From: Protula sp. h YS-2021
Lineage: Eukaryota; Annelida; Polychaeta; Sabellida; Serpulidae
Length of the DNA: 64,000 bases
NCBI GenBank assembly: GCA_949752745.1
Contig: OX457027.1
Location: forward strand, 59,918,859 to 59,982,858
Direction: 5' to 3'
In this document: piece after piece, positions 1 to 10,513 of the stretch
Layout: every line of letters begins with the position of its first letter
How positions within the stretch are numbered: the first letter of the stretch is position 1
Notes under the pieces: generated by a model
Databases searched by the model: none
Seen by the model: the letters and a program-made list of their open reading frames with translations, nothing else
What the model was told of the DNA's origin: nothing
Program-made: the position numbers and the translations under genes

Positions 1-1632
1 ATGATTCGGGTTGGGAATGCCGATCTTCCGTGCTTAAATAACAAGCGTGTTGTTTCGAATCGTAATCGAATGAGTGGCATTCCCAGAACAACTGGTAAAG
101 ACACTGTGCCTTGCATTCGTCGAGAGTCGTGCGAACTTTTGTGAGTTTATTATGGCCGTACAAAATATGCCTCGCATGAATTTCGAACTTACAGCCAGTA
201 TCGGGTGCGAACTTTTCGCCCCTTTTATGAGTTTGCTTGGCATATCCAGGAATTATCACTGAAAACGCAGTGACCCAAAGAATAAATCCACCCTTCATTT
301 TGTTAACAAATGCATGAAATATTAATTTTTTTTTTTTTTAATTAGTGTTGACACTATTAATTTGTTTTCTTGCGTTTTTATCCCTGTAACTGGCAATTAT
401 GACTTAACTAATTTGTGGGCAATCTCCTCTGAAGGTCCATTTCTATATAATACTTGTGAAATATTTGCCAGTGAATCAGCAGACCAAAAATGGTCCGCAC
501 ATTTCCTCATTCCACGGATGAAAGTAATATCTTTTAAACAGCAAGTGACAATGTTACGTATCTGCCTTTGTTCTCACTTCCGGGGGTTTCGTCAACATTA
601 AGTCGATTTATTTACTTCTGATAGTGACATAAAAATGTCCAGTAAGTGGCATATTTCGAAAATATCAAGGACATCTCTCCCACATCGAACAACTATATCC
701 CAGTTTAGTCATCTAATTTATTAAACACATGATTTAGTTTCTACAAACAATAATATTCAAATTCCGAAGCTATTTGGAAACCCGCATATTTATTTCTAAC
801 TTGCAATATGTTACAGTTTCTGTTTTTAAATTCCACCGATTTAAAAGGCATTTTTGGCAGAGTGTATTCGCAAAATTATTGTACATAGTTCTAAATGTGC
901 AACTGAATATGAACCACACCATGTAAACATCATAACAATTACGCCTTGAGAAAAATTTAAAATAGTTATTTGCCAACTCTTTTCAAAGGCCATTTTTAAA
1001 AGCTATTCAAGTAAACAAGTTTATGGGCAAGTTAAGTTAACAGTTAAATAAAATATCACTGAAATAATTTAAAAGACCTTTAAAATTCAACATGAATTTT
1101 GTTAAACAGGGTAAATAACATCCTCTAAATAAAAAATATCAAACTAGTTTTATGTATAACAGCTATCATATGAAAACATATAATTAAAAAAGCAGTTAAT
1201 TAATAAAAATTTCAAGGCCAATGAAAACAAAAATAACTGGTGTACAATGGATTTTGTACTGATTCTCGCTTCTTTCAAAGATGTCTACTCTTTACTCTTA
1301 TAAGTAATAAATAATTTAAATATTTATATAATATACACATTTTTTTGTTAATATGTGGTCTGTAAAGGTTGCCGTGCGTTTCATGGGCTTTCGATATCAG
1401 CGTGATACTACGATGGAGCTGGGGTGTCAATGAAGAAGGCCTTTACTTGTAGCGTTGGAAAGACTTCTGGCGGTCTGTACGAGGTCGTAATTACAATATA
1501 TTTTTTTTGTTATCACTCTTCCGGAGACAAATCAACGCCGACAGAATAATTGCTATGGACACTGTTTTTGTTAAATATTTTTATTTAAGAATGTAGTGCT
1601 CTGTTAAAACTATTCCTTTAGATGAGACAAAT
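1..1632. other. No gene recognised; AT-rich flank of the DIRS insertion
   Basis: I see no recognisable coding exon, RNA gene or repeat with clear ends here. Short open frames at 34-262 and 362-601 have no family features, no splice-site support and no paralogue in the window. The sequence becomes strongly A/T rich after about 600. The only boundary I can place is the left edge of the DIRS element at 1633. Confidence 0.4.
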
Positions 1633-1686
1633 CTATCGTTTTATTTTCGTAAAACGCGCTTTTACGAGTAAAAGCGCAATTCGCGT

Positions 1687-1867
1687 TCTCCACTTTAGAT
1701 GGGTTCCCTTCCGGTAAATAATACCACGCAAATAAAAATGAAATTTTTCCTTGTGAATAGAATGGTCCCTCTACTCTCCATCCTGTCTTCCCTCCATCTC
1801 CAGCCAATCAGCAAGCGAGAACGATAAGACTTACGTCATTCGAAGACATCAATCATTCCCTTCAAGC
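1687..1867. repeat. DIRS terminal inverted repeat, 3' side of the element
   Basis: 181 bp matching 9483-9663 in inverted orientation with no mismatch that I can find. It begins TCTCCACTTTAGATGGG and ends CCCTTCAAGC. The outer 54 bp between it and the element edge (1633-1686) differ from the opposite end, but both ends carry a short TTTTAC...GTAAAA hairpin. Confidence 0.93.
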
Positions 1868-1927
1868 CCCAAAAAGTGGTGACAACGCACCCAGGCTTGT
1901 TGCGGGTTGGCTGGGAGGGAAGATAGG

Positions 1928-2041
1928 CTAAAGTGGAGAACGCGAATTGCGCTTTTACTCGTAAAAGCGCGTTTTACGAAAATAAAACGATAGTTTTACT
2001 TCGTAAAAGCTTTAAATTCGCTTATCTCCACTTTAGATGGG
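1928..2041. repeat. DIRS internal complementary region
   Basis: Two adjoining halves. Positions 1928-1993 (66 bp) are the perfect reverse complement of the left element end 1633-1698. Positions 1994-2041 (48 bp) are the perfect reverse complement of the right element end 9647-9694. The meeting point 1993/1994 therefore represents the circle junction. In DIRS elements this region is the template for completing both ends during replication. Confidence 0.92.
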
Positions 2042-3186
2042 ACTAAAGTCCGGAGAAGGGGAGCCTGCCATTCTGTTGAAAAATTGATAAATAATTACGC
2101 GAATTGTGCTGTATACTCGACAGAGTGCAATGTCCTTGGACATAAGGGTACAAAGTGAGAGAAAAATAAAAGACTCAAACCATGTTCCGCTTTTACTATT
2201 CTTCCAACTAATAGTCGAGAAGAGCACTCCCGATCCATTGACAAAGAATAACAAAAAGTAGTACTAACGGTCAAAGGACTCCAACGTAGTACCAAGCTAA
2301 AATTGACCATCAAACCAACCGTTTGAATGAGTATCCTATCCATCCCCCGCCTGCCTCCCACTGGATGGAGCCCGACCTGGGATACTCTGATGCTATGTAT
2401 TATCATGCAGAAGGTACAAAGTAAATCAATTTTATTGACCTTAAAAGCTTATTTAAAAGTAGTAAATCCAAAACCTGATTTACGTAAAATAAAATTCTTA
2501 ACACAGAGGAAATTAGCTCCGTCTGTGTCAGTAAAAACATGCTGGCCTTAAGGCCTGAACACATAAATGGAACACAAATTGAAGTATTGTCACGATCTCT
2601 TAGCATAAGTGAAAATACGGATAATAAGCACCTTATTCATGAAATTAAAATTACTACACACCCACAGGGTGAAGGCATAATCACAGAATTATAATTTGTT
2701 GAGAACTGTCACAATTTGCATATGGGATCAGTCCCAGAAAAAATGGCACCTACGGTACTCACGGTATGGTCACTGTAGGAATGGGATACCTTCTTCAAGG
2801 GATCAAGTGAAACTAGACTATATCGAACCGGGCAAGGAGAAGAGATGTCTGTCTCTGCTCTCCCCCCCCCTTTTCTTAGTAATACTTAGAAAAGGGGTTA
2901 CATAATCAGCCCTGAAGAAGGAAACCCCTGCTACAGTGACGGTACCTAACACAGATTCTTGAATATGGTACGAAAGTATAAACTGTCTTGGTCCCAAAAT
3001 ATGGGATCGAAAGAAAACTTCGCCGTTAAGCGTGGCTAGATGTCCCTAGAAGCGGTTGTGGTCCATCAGGAGGAGCGGTTATTCTTGAACTTATGTTGAT
3101 AGCCGCCTCGACCCTTGGATGGTCCACCTTTCTGTTTGCCCTTGCTTTTCGGTCTAGGGGTGACCGGTCTGTTAACAGAACAAAAA
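2042..3186 (-). other. DIRS 3' non-coding segment
   Basis: About 1.1 kb between the recombinase stop and the internal complementary region. It contains scattered GGGAT/ATCCC motifs related to those in the 5' leader at 8640-9012. No ORF here has recognisable family features. Confidence 0.5.
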
Positions 3187-5257
3187 TTAAGCCTTAAATG
3201 TTGATTCTGCCGCTATAAAAGGGGCCACCGAATAAATCCCGGAGATTTCATCTTGGGAGAAATCTTTTAGGTAATATTTGATAAAAGAGTTTGGCGAAAC
3301 CCAGCATCCCGTTTTGAGGATTTCAGAAAATGACACATTGCGTAAAGCCCTAAGTGAATTTGCCACCTGTCTTACTTGATGGGCTTTAACGTTCAATTCT
3401 GATAGGAGCTTGGTATCAGACTGCGACCTTTCATAGGCTGTAATAATGACCTCTTTAATGTAACGAGAAATTGTTTGTTTGGAGATGTCGTTATTGAAAT
3501 TCGGCATGTGGGAAATGATCAAGGCTTTTTGACCTGATGATCGATATGTTTCCGAAATAACTAAATACTGTCGTAGTGCTTGTACGGGGCACAATGACAC
3601 ACGATCTCCCGGGCTATGTTCTTCGGGTAGGGACGGTAGGGCTATATGATCAAATGTGCCCATCCCGTGAGTTTTGATGTGTGTTTTGCCCATGAATCCT
3701 GCCCTTGGTACGAGGAATACCTTATCCCAAGTCCCATTTTCCTTACTCACTGTTCTGTCTAAGGCGTGAATTTCACTTCTTCGTTTGCCTGATGCCAACG
3801 CCAATAGGAAGGTGAACCTTAAGGTGGCATTTTTAGCTGATATTACTGATTCGTCAAAAACGTCAGGCCTTTGAAGAAAGCGAAGAACTAGTGACAGATC
3901 CCATTTTGCCACTGTGGGCGTACTGGGGGGGGGAATTCACCTTAAAGTGTCTGATCAATTGTGACAGGGCGGAGTCTTCTCCTGGGTCATAGCCTGTGGA
4001 TGCTTTGAGTTTAGATCCTATGGCTGCCCTGTATCCCTCTATTGAACCTACTTTTAAATGTTCGTCCGTAAATAGATAGTCCAGAAAATCGGCCACGACT
4101 GGTGGGGATGCCTGGAATGGATCTATTTTCGATTTGGTACACCACGAGGCAAATTTATTCCACTGGGCTCTGTACACCTTAGTTGTGGATTGTTTATGAC
4201 TACTAACCATTTTATCCACTACCTTATTCGAGAAACCTTTCTTTTTTAAGAAAGACTGGTCAGACACCAAAGGTGTAGGTTCAGCAGATGAGGAGCCGGG
4301 TGGAAGTGATGCCAGTGTGGTTGGGATAATAGTTCTTTGTGGCATGGGATCGGGACTGATTTGACCACCTTGCATTGTAGCAATAGGGCAAACCATGGAG
4401 CTTCCGGCATTCATGGGGCCACTAACAGGAGGAATCGTGGTTTCAGTTTGATTACCCTTTGGAGAACTTGAAGGAGTATTGCCTGTGGGGGGAAGGCGTA
4501 CAGTACTTCTTGGGTTGGCCATGGGCAATTGAGTGCGTCCACCGCCCATGCAGCTGGATCCGGGCAGGGGGAGATAAACCTGGGCAGTTGGGTCGTCATG
4601 GAATTGGCGAATAGGTCTATGGAGGGGGGACCCCATGGTGATTGACCTGCTACCCATCGGAAGGATGTGTGTGCTAGGCACCATTCCGTGTGAATTATTT
4701 GTCCCTCCCTGGAAGCCAAATCTGCCAGTACATTGAGTTTTCCCGCTAAGTGATGGGCTGTTAGGGTGATGTGACATTGGCGAGCAAAGCAAAGAATCTT
4801 GCACGCTAATTTCGAGAGATGAAGAGACCTGGTCCCTCCCTGTCTGTTTAGGTAAGCTACTGCCGTAGAGTTGTCTAAAAGGAACCGTACGGATTTGCCC
4901 CTGAGAATGTGATTCAATCTGTTTAGGGCTATCCACACTACTCGTAACTCTAACTAATTGATGTGGTAGCTGTTTAGGGGGGGAGCCCATAACCCTTTCC
5001 ATACTTGACCCTGACAATGTATCCCCCAGCCCTTCTGGGACGAATCGGTCTGAAGTTCTATCTCTGGGGGTGGGGGGTGAAAGGGGACACCCTCGGTCAT
5101 CACTATGGGATCGCACCACCATTGTAGGGGAATTAGTGTTTTCCCAGAAATTTTTGTTTTGGCACGGGGAAACCTCCCTTTTCTTAGTGCAAATCTGACC
5201 TGTCTTTGAAATGGTCTGTAATGCAAGCGGCCTAAAGGGACCGTTTTTCGGTTGCAA
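3187..5257 (-). pseudogene. DIRS tyrosine recombinase ORF, split by one frameshift
   Basis: Tyrosine-recombinase integrase of the DIRS element. It cuts and rejoins DNA strands through a covalent 3'-phosphotyrosine and would insert the circular DNA copy. The upstream part (open 5257-3863) overlaps RT-RNase H in another frame, as is usual for DIRS, and carries an SAM-like DNA-binding segment (GFSNKVVDKM, then SIEGYRAAIGSKL). The catalytic part (3912-3187, 241 aa) shows the first arginine in GKRRSEIHAL, the HxxR pair in KAHQVRQVANS, and the nucleophile tyrosine in FIKYYL. The frames meet at a run of nine G on the plus strand (3925-3933); eight would keep one frame. This is either a real +1 insertion or a homopolymer sequencing error. 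All key catalytic residues remain. Confidence 0.88.
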
Positions 5258-6428
5258 CTAGGAGACCTAACAGGGATTCCATTGCTTGTAAATTCACGTT
5301 TTTGTCTGCTGGGATTGCTTTTATTGCCTGACAGACTCTTTGGCGTCTCTCTTCGGTAGGAAAGGCTCTTGCATTTTTTAGATCCCATCTTTCCCCGAGG
5401 AATATAATGTCTTGTTTGGGTGAAAGTTCCGATTTGGGTATGTTGACTACGAGCCCCACCTGAATGGCCTTTCGAACTAGAGTTATAGTTTGAAGACGGG
5501 CCGTTTGTTTGTCTTGATGGGCTAGTAACCAGTCGTCTAGATATTGGAACACCAACATGCCTTCTAGGCGAGCCCAAGACTTCAGAACTTTCATTACCTT
5601 TGAAAACACATACGGAGCCGTGGAGAGACCGAAAGGGAGTGCCCGAAACCAAAAACGTTGTAGGCCTATTTGAAAGCTTACGAATTTTTTGGTTGAATGA
5701 TGCAATGGGATATGGAGGTACGCGTCTGACAGATCTATCGACGTGCCCCACATCCCTGCCTGAAGGCTTTCTTTTATAACTTGGGCTGTATCCATTTGGA
5801 AAGTTGTGGTCATTAGGAATTCGTTGAGGGAGGAGAGGTCTATGACTAATCTCCACCCGCCTGATTTTTTGGGGACTAGAAAGACCCTGCTGAAAAAGGC
5901 TTCCTGGGTTTCGGGCATTTCCTCTATGGCCTCTTTTTCTTTCAGGGATATCAACATTTCCTGAAGGGCTACATCTTTGTCTGACCCTTTGGGATAGGAG
6001 GTGACTAAGTTTTCTGGTGCCCAGGCAATTAGGGGAATAGGGACTTTGTGACCCCTTTGATCCCGTTTGAACGGTAGAGAATACCCGTTTTTTAGCCATC
6101 GGACTACCCGACGAGGGGCACCCATTTCTGCCCAGGCCTTCCAGAATTTGCCTAGCCTTCCTCCTACGGGCCAGTAGGAGATGCAGGAATGCAAATCTTT
6201 TGGATTTTCTACACTTATTAAAGTATCGCCAGGAGACCAATGAGTCTCTGGGCGGTACTTTGATTGGCTGCTACCTGCTCTGTTGCGGTGATGGGCCCTC
6301 CTGTCGATTGCTGTGACCCGACTTGGGCTTCTTGGCCGGAGGGGGTTGCGATTGAGATATGGGCTTAGCCTGCTCCGAGTTTGGGCGTTGAACTCTCTTG
6401 CGTTTGAGTGGGCGCCGAAATGATGCAC
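4411..6428 (-). pseudogene. DIRS reverse transcriptase-RNase H ORF, one frameshift and one stop
   Basis: Reverse transcriptase plus RNase H, which would copy the element RNA into DNA. The RT part (6428-5232) contains VGGRLGKFWKAW, VIDLSSLNEFL, DLSDAYLHIPL, ALPFGLSTAPYVF and the active-site YLDDWLL. Near 5240 the frame shifts in an A-run and continues in the frame open to 4954, with the linker LGRLHYRPFQRQ and the first RNase H aspartate in LQTDSSQKGWGIH. A TAG at 4954-4956 interrupts this frame. The same frame then resumes with LELR (acidic residue), DNSTAVAYLNRQGG and HLAGKLNVLADLASR, and ends at 4411 after the DIRS-typical PSIDLFAN and FPPQAILLQVL motifs. The RT start overlaps the gag end by about 160 bp in another frame. 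Confidence 0.9.
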
Positions 6429-8493
6429 GGGACATCCTGGACATCAAGGCGAAGTCTTGTGATAGGGAGCGGCTTTCTTGATTTACTCGCTCTATTTCCG
6501 CGGGAGGAAACAATTCTTTTTCACCCAGAATGGGAGCATGACGCAAATCCCTCAACCCTTTCACGCTTGACCAGCAATGTTGTAAGAAGGCATCCCGTCT
6601 GAGAAAAACCATGGACGTCATCAGGTAAGTAGATAGCTTGACCACGTCCCTGGTTGCAAGAGCCAGACATTCCAATAGTTTGGACGTGACCGGATCATTG
6701 AGGCGTAAATCCTCCCAACGCGTTTTTAACGCTTTCAGAGTGTGGTCCTGAAATGACATTACATTAAGAATATGTCGTGAGGACGCCTCAATGGTCTTAG
6801 CGTCTTTCTCCACTAGTGGAATGTCCGAATCATTGCGAACCGAGGGCATCCAAACCGTGCGTTTCGACGGTTGCTCCAAGGGTTCTGAAGATATTAGGTC
6901 GTCCGATGGTCGATACGGGCCTGGTCTTACAGCACAGTGGCGCGAGGCGTGAAAACGGGATAAGGTACGGCCCTCAGCATTATCCATCTTTTTGAACTCC
7001 CTTGTTCTTACTGTTACCGCGTTAGCGATGCCTTCGCTAGTAGGTAGCGCGATAAATGGGTCTTGATGGAGCGGGGCCGTCTGAGAGGTCATCCGGATCG
7101 GAGGATCCTCTTTATCGGCTGTAGGAGAGCTGGCCGTGACCCTAGCCAGACGGGCAATTTCCTGAATTGCGTCGCGAAAAGGAACGTCCTCTGGCGCTAC
7201 TGTAGATGAGGTGATGGATGGCGTGGCATTCTCGCTTCGTGGAGTGAAATCCGGTGGGGAGGGGGTCCTGATTGGGCGTCTCCCTGCTGCTGCCGGATCT
7301 TTCCAAAGCTTCTGGCCACTACGAGGGGATCTGATATAGTCCATTTCCCTGAGGGGAAGGCGAAACTGAGAGGAAGGGGGTGTATCTGCTGCCTCCTCAC
7401 TCGATTCTCCCCCTACTGACTCTTGGTCCTCTGACTCCTGTTCGGGTTCCCGTTCGTGACTGGTGCCTGCCGATTGTGATGGGACGTCACCCGAAGGGGT
7501 ATAGATCTCCCGTTCTCGGTTGAGTGGAATGGAAGACAGATGGGATGCCACTGACTGGACCAACTCTTCTTCCTCCTCCTCTCCCAAAAAGCCTGATCCT
7601 CGCCCTGATGGGGGGAGCCCTGAAGATTCAGCGTCACTGATCACTTCTACTGACGGTAGTTGTGTGCTGGGATCTACACGAGAAGGGGATGGAGTGGTGA
7701 GTGGCTGTAGGTCCGGTGGTGGTCGCGAAACTGTGGCAGACGGTTTATGTTTGCGACGAGATTCCTTGCCTTGGCGTTCGACTTGCTGTTGGAGGTCCAG
7801 CAATTGTTTTTGCAACTGGGATTGCATCGACAAAAAGGCTGAAAACTCTCCAGGTAGTCGTGGCACTGAAGGGGGGGACGACAGTTCTGATTGTGCCGGA
7901 ATGCCCAACTGACCGGCCAGAGCCGAGAAACTGGAGCCCGAAGCCGTATGAGTAACTGTCACTGGTTCCACGGCAATGTCTGTTTTCGGTGTCGTTTCGG
8001 TTTTATCCGTATCCGAGGGTGTAAAAGCCCAAGCCTTCCTGAGGGTTTCCAACTCTTTGCCTTCTGGAATATCCAGGTCGGCCACCGTTTCGGTATATGC
8101 TTTACGTTTGCGGGATTTCTTGTTCTTCTTGTCCACCGCAAACGCATCGGACTCCGAACCTGTATCCATCTTAACGGGAGACGAAACTTGTTCCAAAATC
8201 ACTGAGCTAGCTTTACGCATCGTTACTTGACCGAAATCCGAGGACGCACATGGGGATAAAGACAAGGCTTTACGTTTGTACCTTCTCCTATCATTGCGTA
8301 TCCTGTTCTTGAGAATAAGTTTCCACTGTTTCGGTGACAAGTGATGGCACTCAGAGCAAGTATTCCACTCGTCGCAAAGGGGTACACTGTTCTTTCGTTT
8401 GCAACGGTCACAAATAGAGTGGGGGTTGAAGACTGAAGGTGGGTGGGTGCACTGCAGAAGTATCGGCTGACTCCGCAGGCTGGCTTCTGTCAT
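6271..8493 (-). CDS. DIRS gag-like ORF1, intact, 740 aa
   Basis: First ORF of the DIRS element, a structural nucleocapsid-type protein that would package the element RNA. It opens with an ATG at 8493 and runs uninterrupted for 740 codons. Near the N-terminus there is a cysteine/histidine cluster (CDRCKRK, then LCDEWNTCSECHH), likely a zinc-binding nucleic-acid module. A basic stretch (RIRNDRRRYKRK) follows, then a long low-complexity Ser/Pro/Glu-rich middle. The C-terminal third is more ordered (FQDHTLKALKTRWEDL, LKRKRVQRP) and ends in a basic, proline-rich tail. It overlaps the RT ORF at its 3' end. The intact frame beside the broken pol ORFs fits a young element. DIRS gag proteins diverge fast, so the assignment rests on position and the Cys cluster. 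Confidence 0.82.
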   Translation of the reverse strand: MTEASLRSQPILLQCTHPPSVFNPHSICDRCKRKNSVPLCDEWNTCSECHHLSPKQWKLILKNRIRNDRRRYKRKALSLSPCASSDFGQVTMRKASSVILEQVSSPVKMDTGSESDAFAVDKKNKKSRKRKAYTETVADLDIPEGKELETLRKAWAFTPSDTDKTETTPKTDIAVEPVTVTHTASGSSFSALAGQLGIPAQSELSSPPSVPRLPGEFSAFLSMQSQLQKQLLDLQQQVERQGKESRRKHKPSATVSRPPPDLQPLTTPSPSRVDPSTQLPSVEVISDAESSGLPPSGRGSGFLGEEEEEELVQSVASHLSSIPLNREREIYTPSGDVPSQSAGTSHEREPEQESEDQESVGGESSEEAADTPPSSQFRLPLREMDYIRSPRSGQKLWKDPAAAGRRPIRTPSPPDFTPRSENATPSITSSTVAPEDVPFRDAIQEIARLARVTASSPTADKEDPPIRMTSQTAPLHQDPFIALPTSEGIANAVTVRTREFKKMDNAEGRTLSRFHASRHCAVRPGPYRPSDDLISSEPLEQPSKRTVWMPSVRNDSDIPLVEKDAKTIEASSRHILNVMSFQDHTLKALKTRWEDLRLNDPVTSKLLECLALATRDVVKLSTYLMTSMVFLRRDAFLQHCWSSVKGLRDLRHAPILGEKELFPPAEIERVNQESRSLSQDFALMSRMSRASFRRPLKRKRVQRPNSEQAKPISQSQPPPAKKPKSGHSNRQEGPSPQQSR

Positions 8494-8637
8494 ATCTGAA
8501 ATGCAAGCAGAAAAAGACAGGTAAGTTATCTGTTCATGTCACAGCAGACTAGACAGATAAAAGAACATTTAGCGCAAAAACGAGAGTTATACCACCTTGG
8601 AGTGTTAGCAAATAATACCAGTACGTACTCTGCTCGA

Positions 8638-9013
8638 ATAGGCGCTAAAATGATGCTCATAGGCCTCTCAGAGCTCTATCGAATGACAAGTATTCAAGAT
8701 GAGCTTTCGATGGGCCCATTTTCGGGATGTAGGAAAATTATCCCATAAACGGGATATGACCATGGGCCCGAAAACGGGATCGATTCCGGGACCCTAGACG
8801 GTACCATCTAGTCCATTTGTGGGTCTCGTCCGACCGATCCCATAAATGGGATTCGGGCCTGATCCCAGGCAAATGAGGTGCCACAAATGGGCCACTTGGT
8901 GCCGAAAAAAACGGCACCTCGGAACCATGTATGGGATATCGTAGTCCCATAAATGGGCTTTCAGCAGAAATTTCGCCAAAAATAGCTCGAAACGTCTATG
9001 AGCATAATTTCGC
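8638..9013. repeat. Foldback segment with CCCATAAATGGG-type palindromes in the DIRS 5' leader
   Basis: The ends GGCGCTAAAATGATGCTCAT (8638) and ATGAGCATAATTTCGCC (8997-9013) are imperfect inverted copies, with further matching inside. The middle holds repeated CCCATAAACGGG, CCCATAAATGGG and GGGATCGATTCC-like palindromes. It lies between the gag start and the 5' terminal repeat, so it would be in the element RNA leader. Confidence 0.55.
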
Positions 9014-9482
9014 CTGAACCAGAGCTAGCAGAGTCTGGAGAAACCCTGACCTAACTAGCAGGTTCCGAAGGAGTGTCTAACCAGCAAAAATGGCCATTCA
9101 CGTAATGGTACCATAAGCTGTGGTTGACTAGGAATCGAAGCAGGCACAGTGGGCTGCAGAGATTCTACCAACTCCGAGGCGGTGTGTGCATGAACTAGAA
9201 CAAAATTCCGGTCCTGTAGCTTCCGTGTGGAGAAGAGAGGCACACTTCCCGGGACTAAGAGGTGTCTCCGCTGCGTGTAAACTCAACAACTACCAGACCG
9301 AAAGAAACAGTGCCGAAAAATTGCTTCAATCCGAGTAGAAATTTATCCACACAAATCACAAATCACGTAAGTTAATCCAAGAAAGTGAAAATAGTAGATT
9401 AAAGCAAAATCGCACCTTGCTCAGTTCCCTTTTTTAGATAAAAAAGTGGAGCACACAGAAAGGCGTGTGTTGTAAACACCAC

Positions 9483-9663
9483 GCTTGAAGGGAATGATTG
9501 ATGTCTTCGAATGACGTAAGTCTTATCGTTCTCGCTTGCTGATTGGCTGGAGATGGAGGGAAGACAGGATGGAGAGTAGAGGGACCATTCTATTCACAAG
9601 GAAAAATTTCATTTTTATTTGCGTGGTATTATTTACCGGAAGGGAACCCATCTAAAGTGGAGA
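9483..9663. repeat. DIRS terminal inverted repeat, 5' side (probable promoter)
   Basis: Inverted partner of 1687-1867, 181 bp and identical. On the minus strand, the direction of transcription, it contains CCAGCCAATCAG (CCAAT box-like) and TTACGTCA (CRE-like). These are plausible promoter elements upstream of gag; the promoter role is inference. Confidence 0.88.
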
Positions 9664-10136
9664 TAAGCGAATTTAAAGCTTTTACGAAGTAAAAAGTCAA
9701 AAAATAACCTGCTGCAAAATCTGCTAAAAATGTGCTGGAAATATGCCGCGAGAAAGGAATAAAATGACTAGAAATGAACCATAACAATACCGCAGTTTTC
9801 TGTAGCATTTCTGCGATCATTTTGTGTAAAAGACCGCATCTCCAGTACATTTTTACACATTAACTGTAAAAGTACTGCTTTTAACTGCAGAGGCACAGAT
9901 GTTAACTTAAAAAAGCAGGTACCAAACATAATCCGGGAACTGAGGACATTCTGGAAAATCTACAAAGAAAAACTGCATTTGTACAGAATTTTAAACTGCA
10001 GACCTACCCAAGCTGATTGATAGTAATGTATTTCAGAGCACCTGTCTGCCGAAAATAACCGCAATGGTTGAATTAATTTAGTGGAAATGCTTTCTGCGAC
10101 AGAAAATGTTTTGTTCAAAGAAGTCGAGGCAATTAC

Positions 10137-10513
10137 AACCCAGCAAACATTTAGACGTCAGAATGACGTCGGGTCGACGTCGTGACCCGAAACGTTTCTG
10201 ACGTGGGACTGACGTGCCGGTTTCGGTTGTATATGAAATGGAACCGACGTCGGTTCTTCAACGTCAGAATTACGTCGGGTTTCGAGGTCAATCCGACGTT
10301 GGATTTTGATTGTATGTGAAATAAAATCGACGTCGTGTCTCACATCAAATTGACGTCGGATTCCGGCGTTAATCCGACGTCGATTTCTGGTTAAAAAGGA
10401 TATTTGAACCCATGTGAACATTGTCAACACACTAAAACTTAAGACTCCAGTCGGCTGTTTTATTTATCTTGACCACCTGGTTCAACATCACAGAATAGGA
10501 TGTTTGCTGGGTT
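10137..10513. mobile_element. Non-autonomous DNA element with AACCCAGCAAACAT ends and GACGTCGG iterations
   Basis: 377 bp bounded by a 14-bp perfect inverted repeat (AACCCAGCAAACAT at 10137, reverse complement at 10500-10513). The inside is dense in GACGTCGG, CCGACGT and TGACGTCG motifs. A diverged relative of the same style, starting TTACCCAGTGAACATT, lies at about 40051-40340. The open frame across it has no protein features. Confidence 0.65.

Larger units (their letters stand above)
1633..9694 (-). mobile_element. Near-complete DIRS-type (tyrosine recombinase) retrotransposon
   Basis: About 8.06 kb, read on the minus strand: 5' end at 9694, then inverted terminal repeat, leader, gag, overlapping RT-RNase H and tyrosine recombinase, internal complementary region, second terminal repeat, 3' end at 1633. 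The two terminal repeats are identical as far as I can read, which points to a recent insertion. The internal complementary region (1928-2041) is a perfect complement of the two outer ends laid end to end, and it therefore fixes both element borders. This is the hallmark of DIRS elements, which replicate through a circular intermediate joined at those ends and integrate with a tyrosine recombinase, without a DDE integrase and without target duplication. No target duplication is visible here (left flank ...GACAAAT, right flank AGTCAAA...). The copy has one nonsense codon and two homopolymer frameshifts in the pol region. Confidence 0.93.

Noticed and set aside
1610..1807. Minus-strand ORF over the DIRS terminal repeat
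   Set aside because: It lies within the terminal repeat and crosses the element edge; not a gene.
7520..8230. Plus-strand ORFs opposite the DIRS gag
   Set aside because: They are antisense shadows of the gag frame with no independent motifs.
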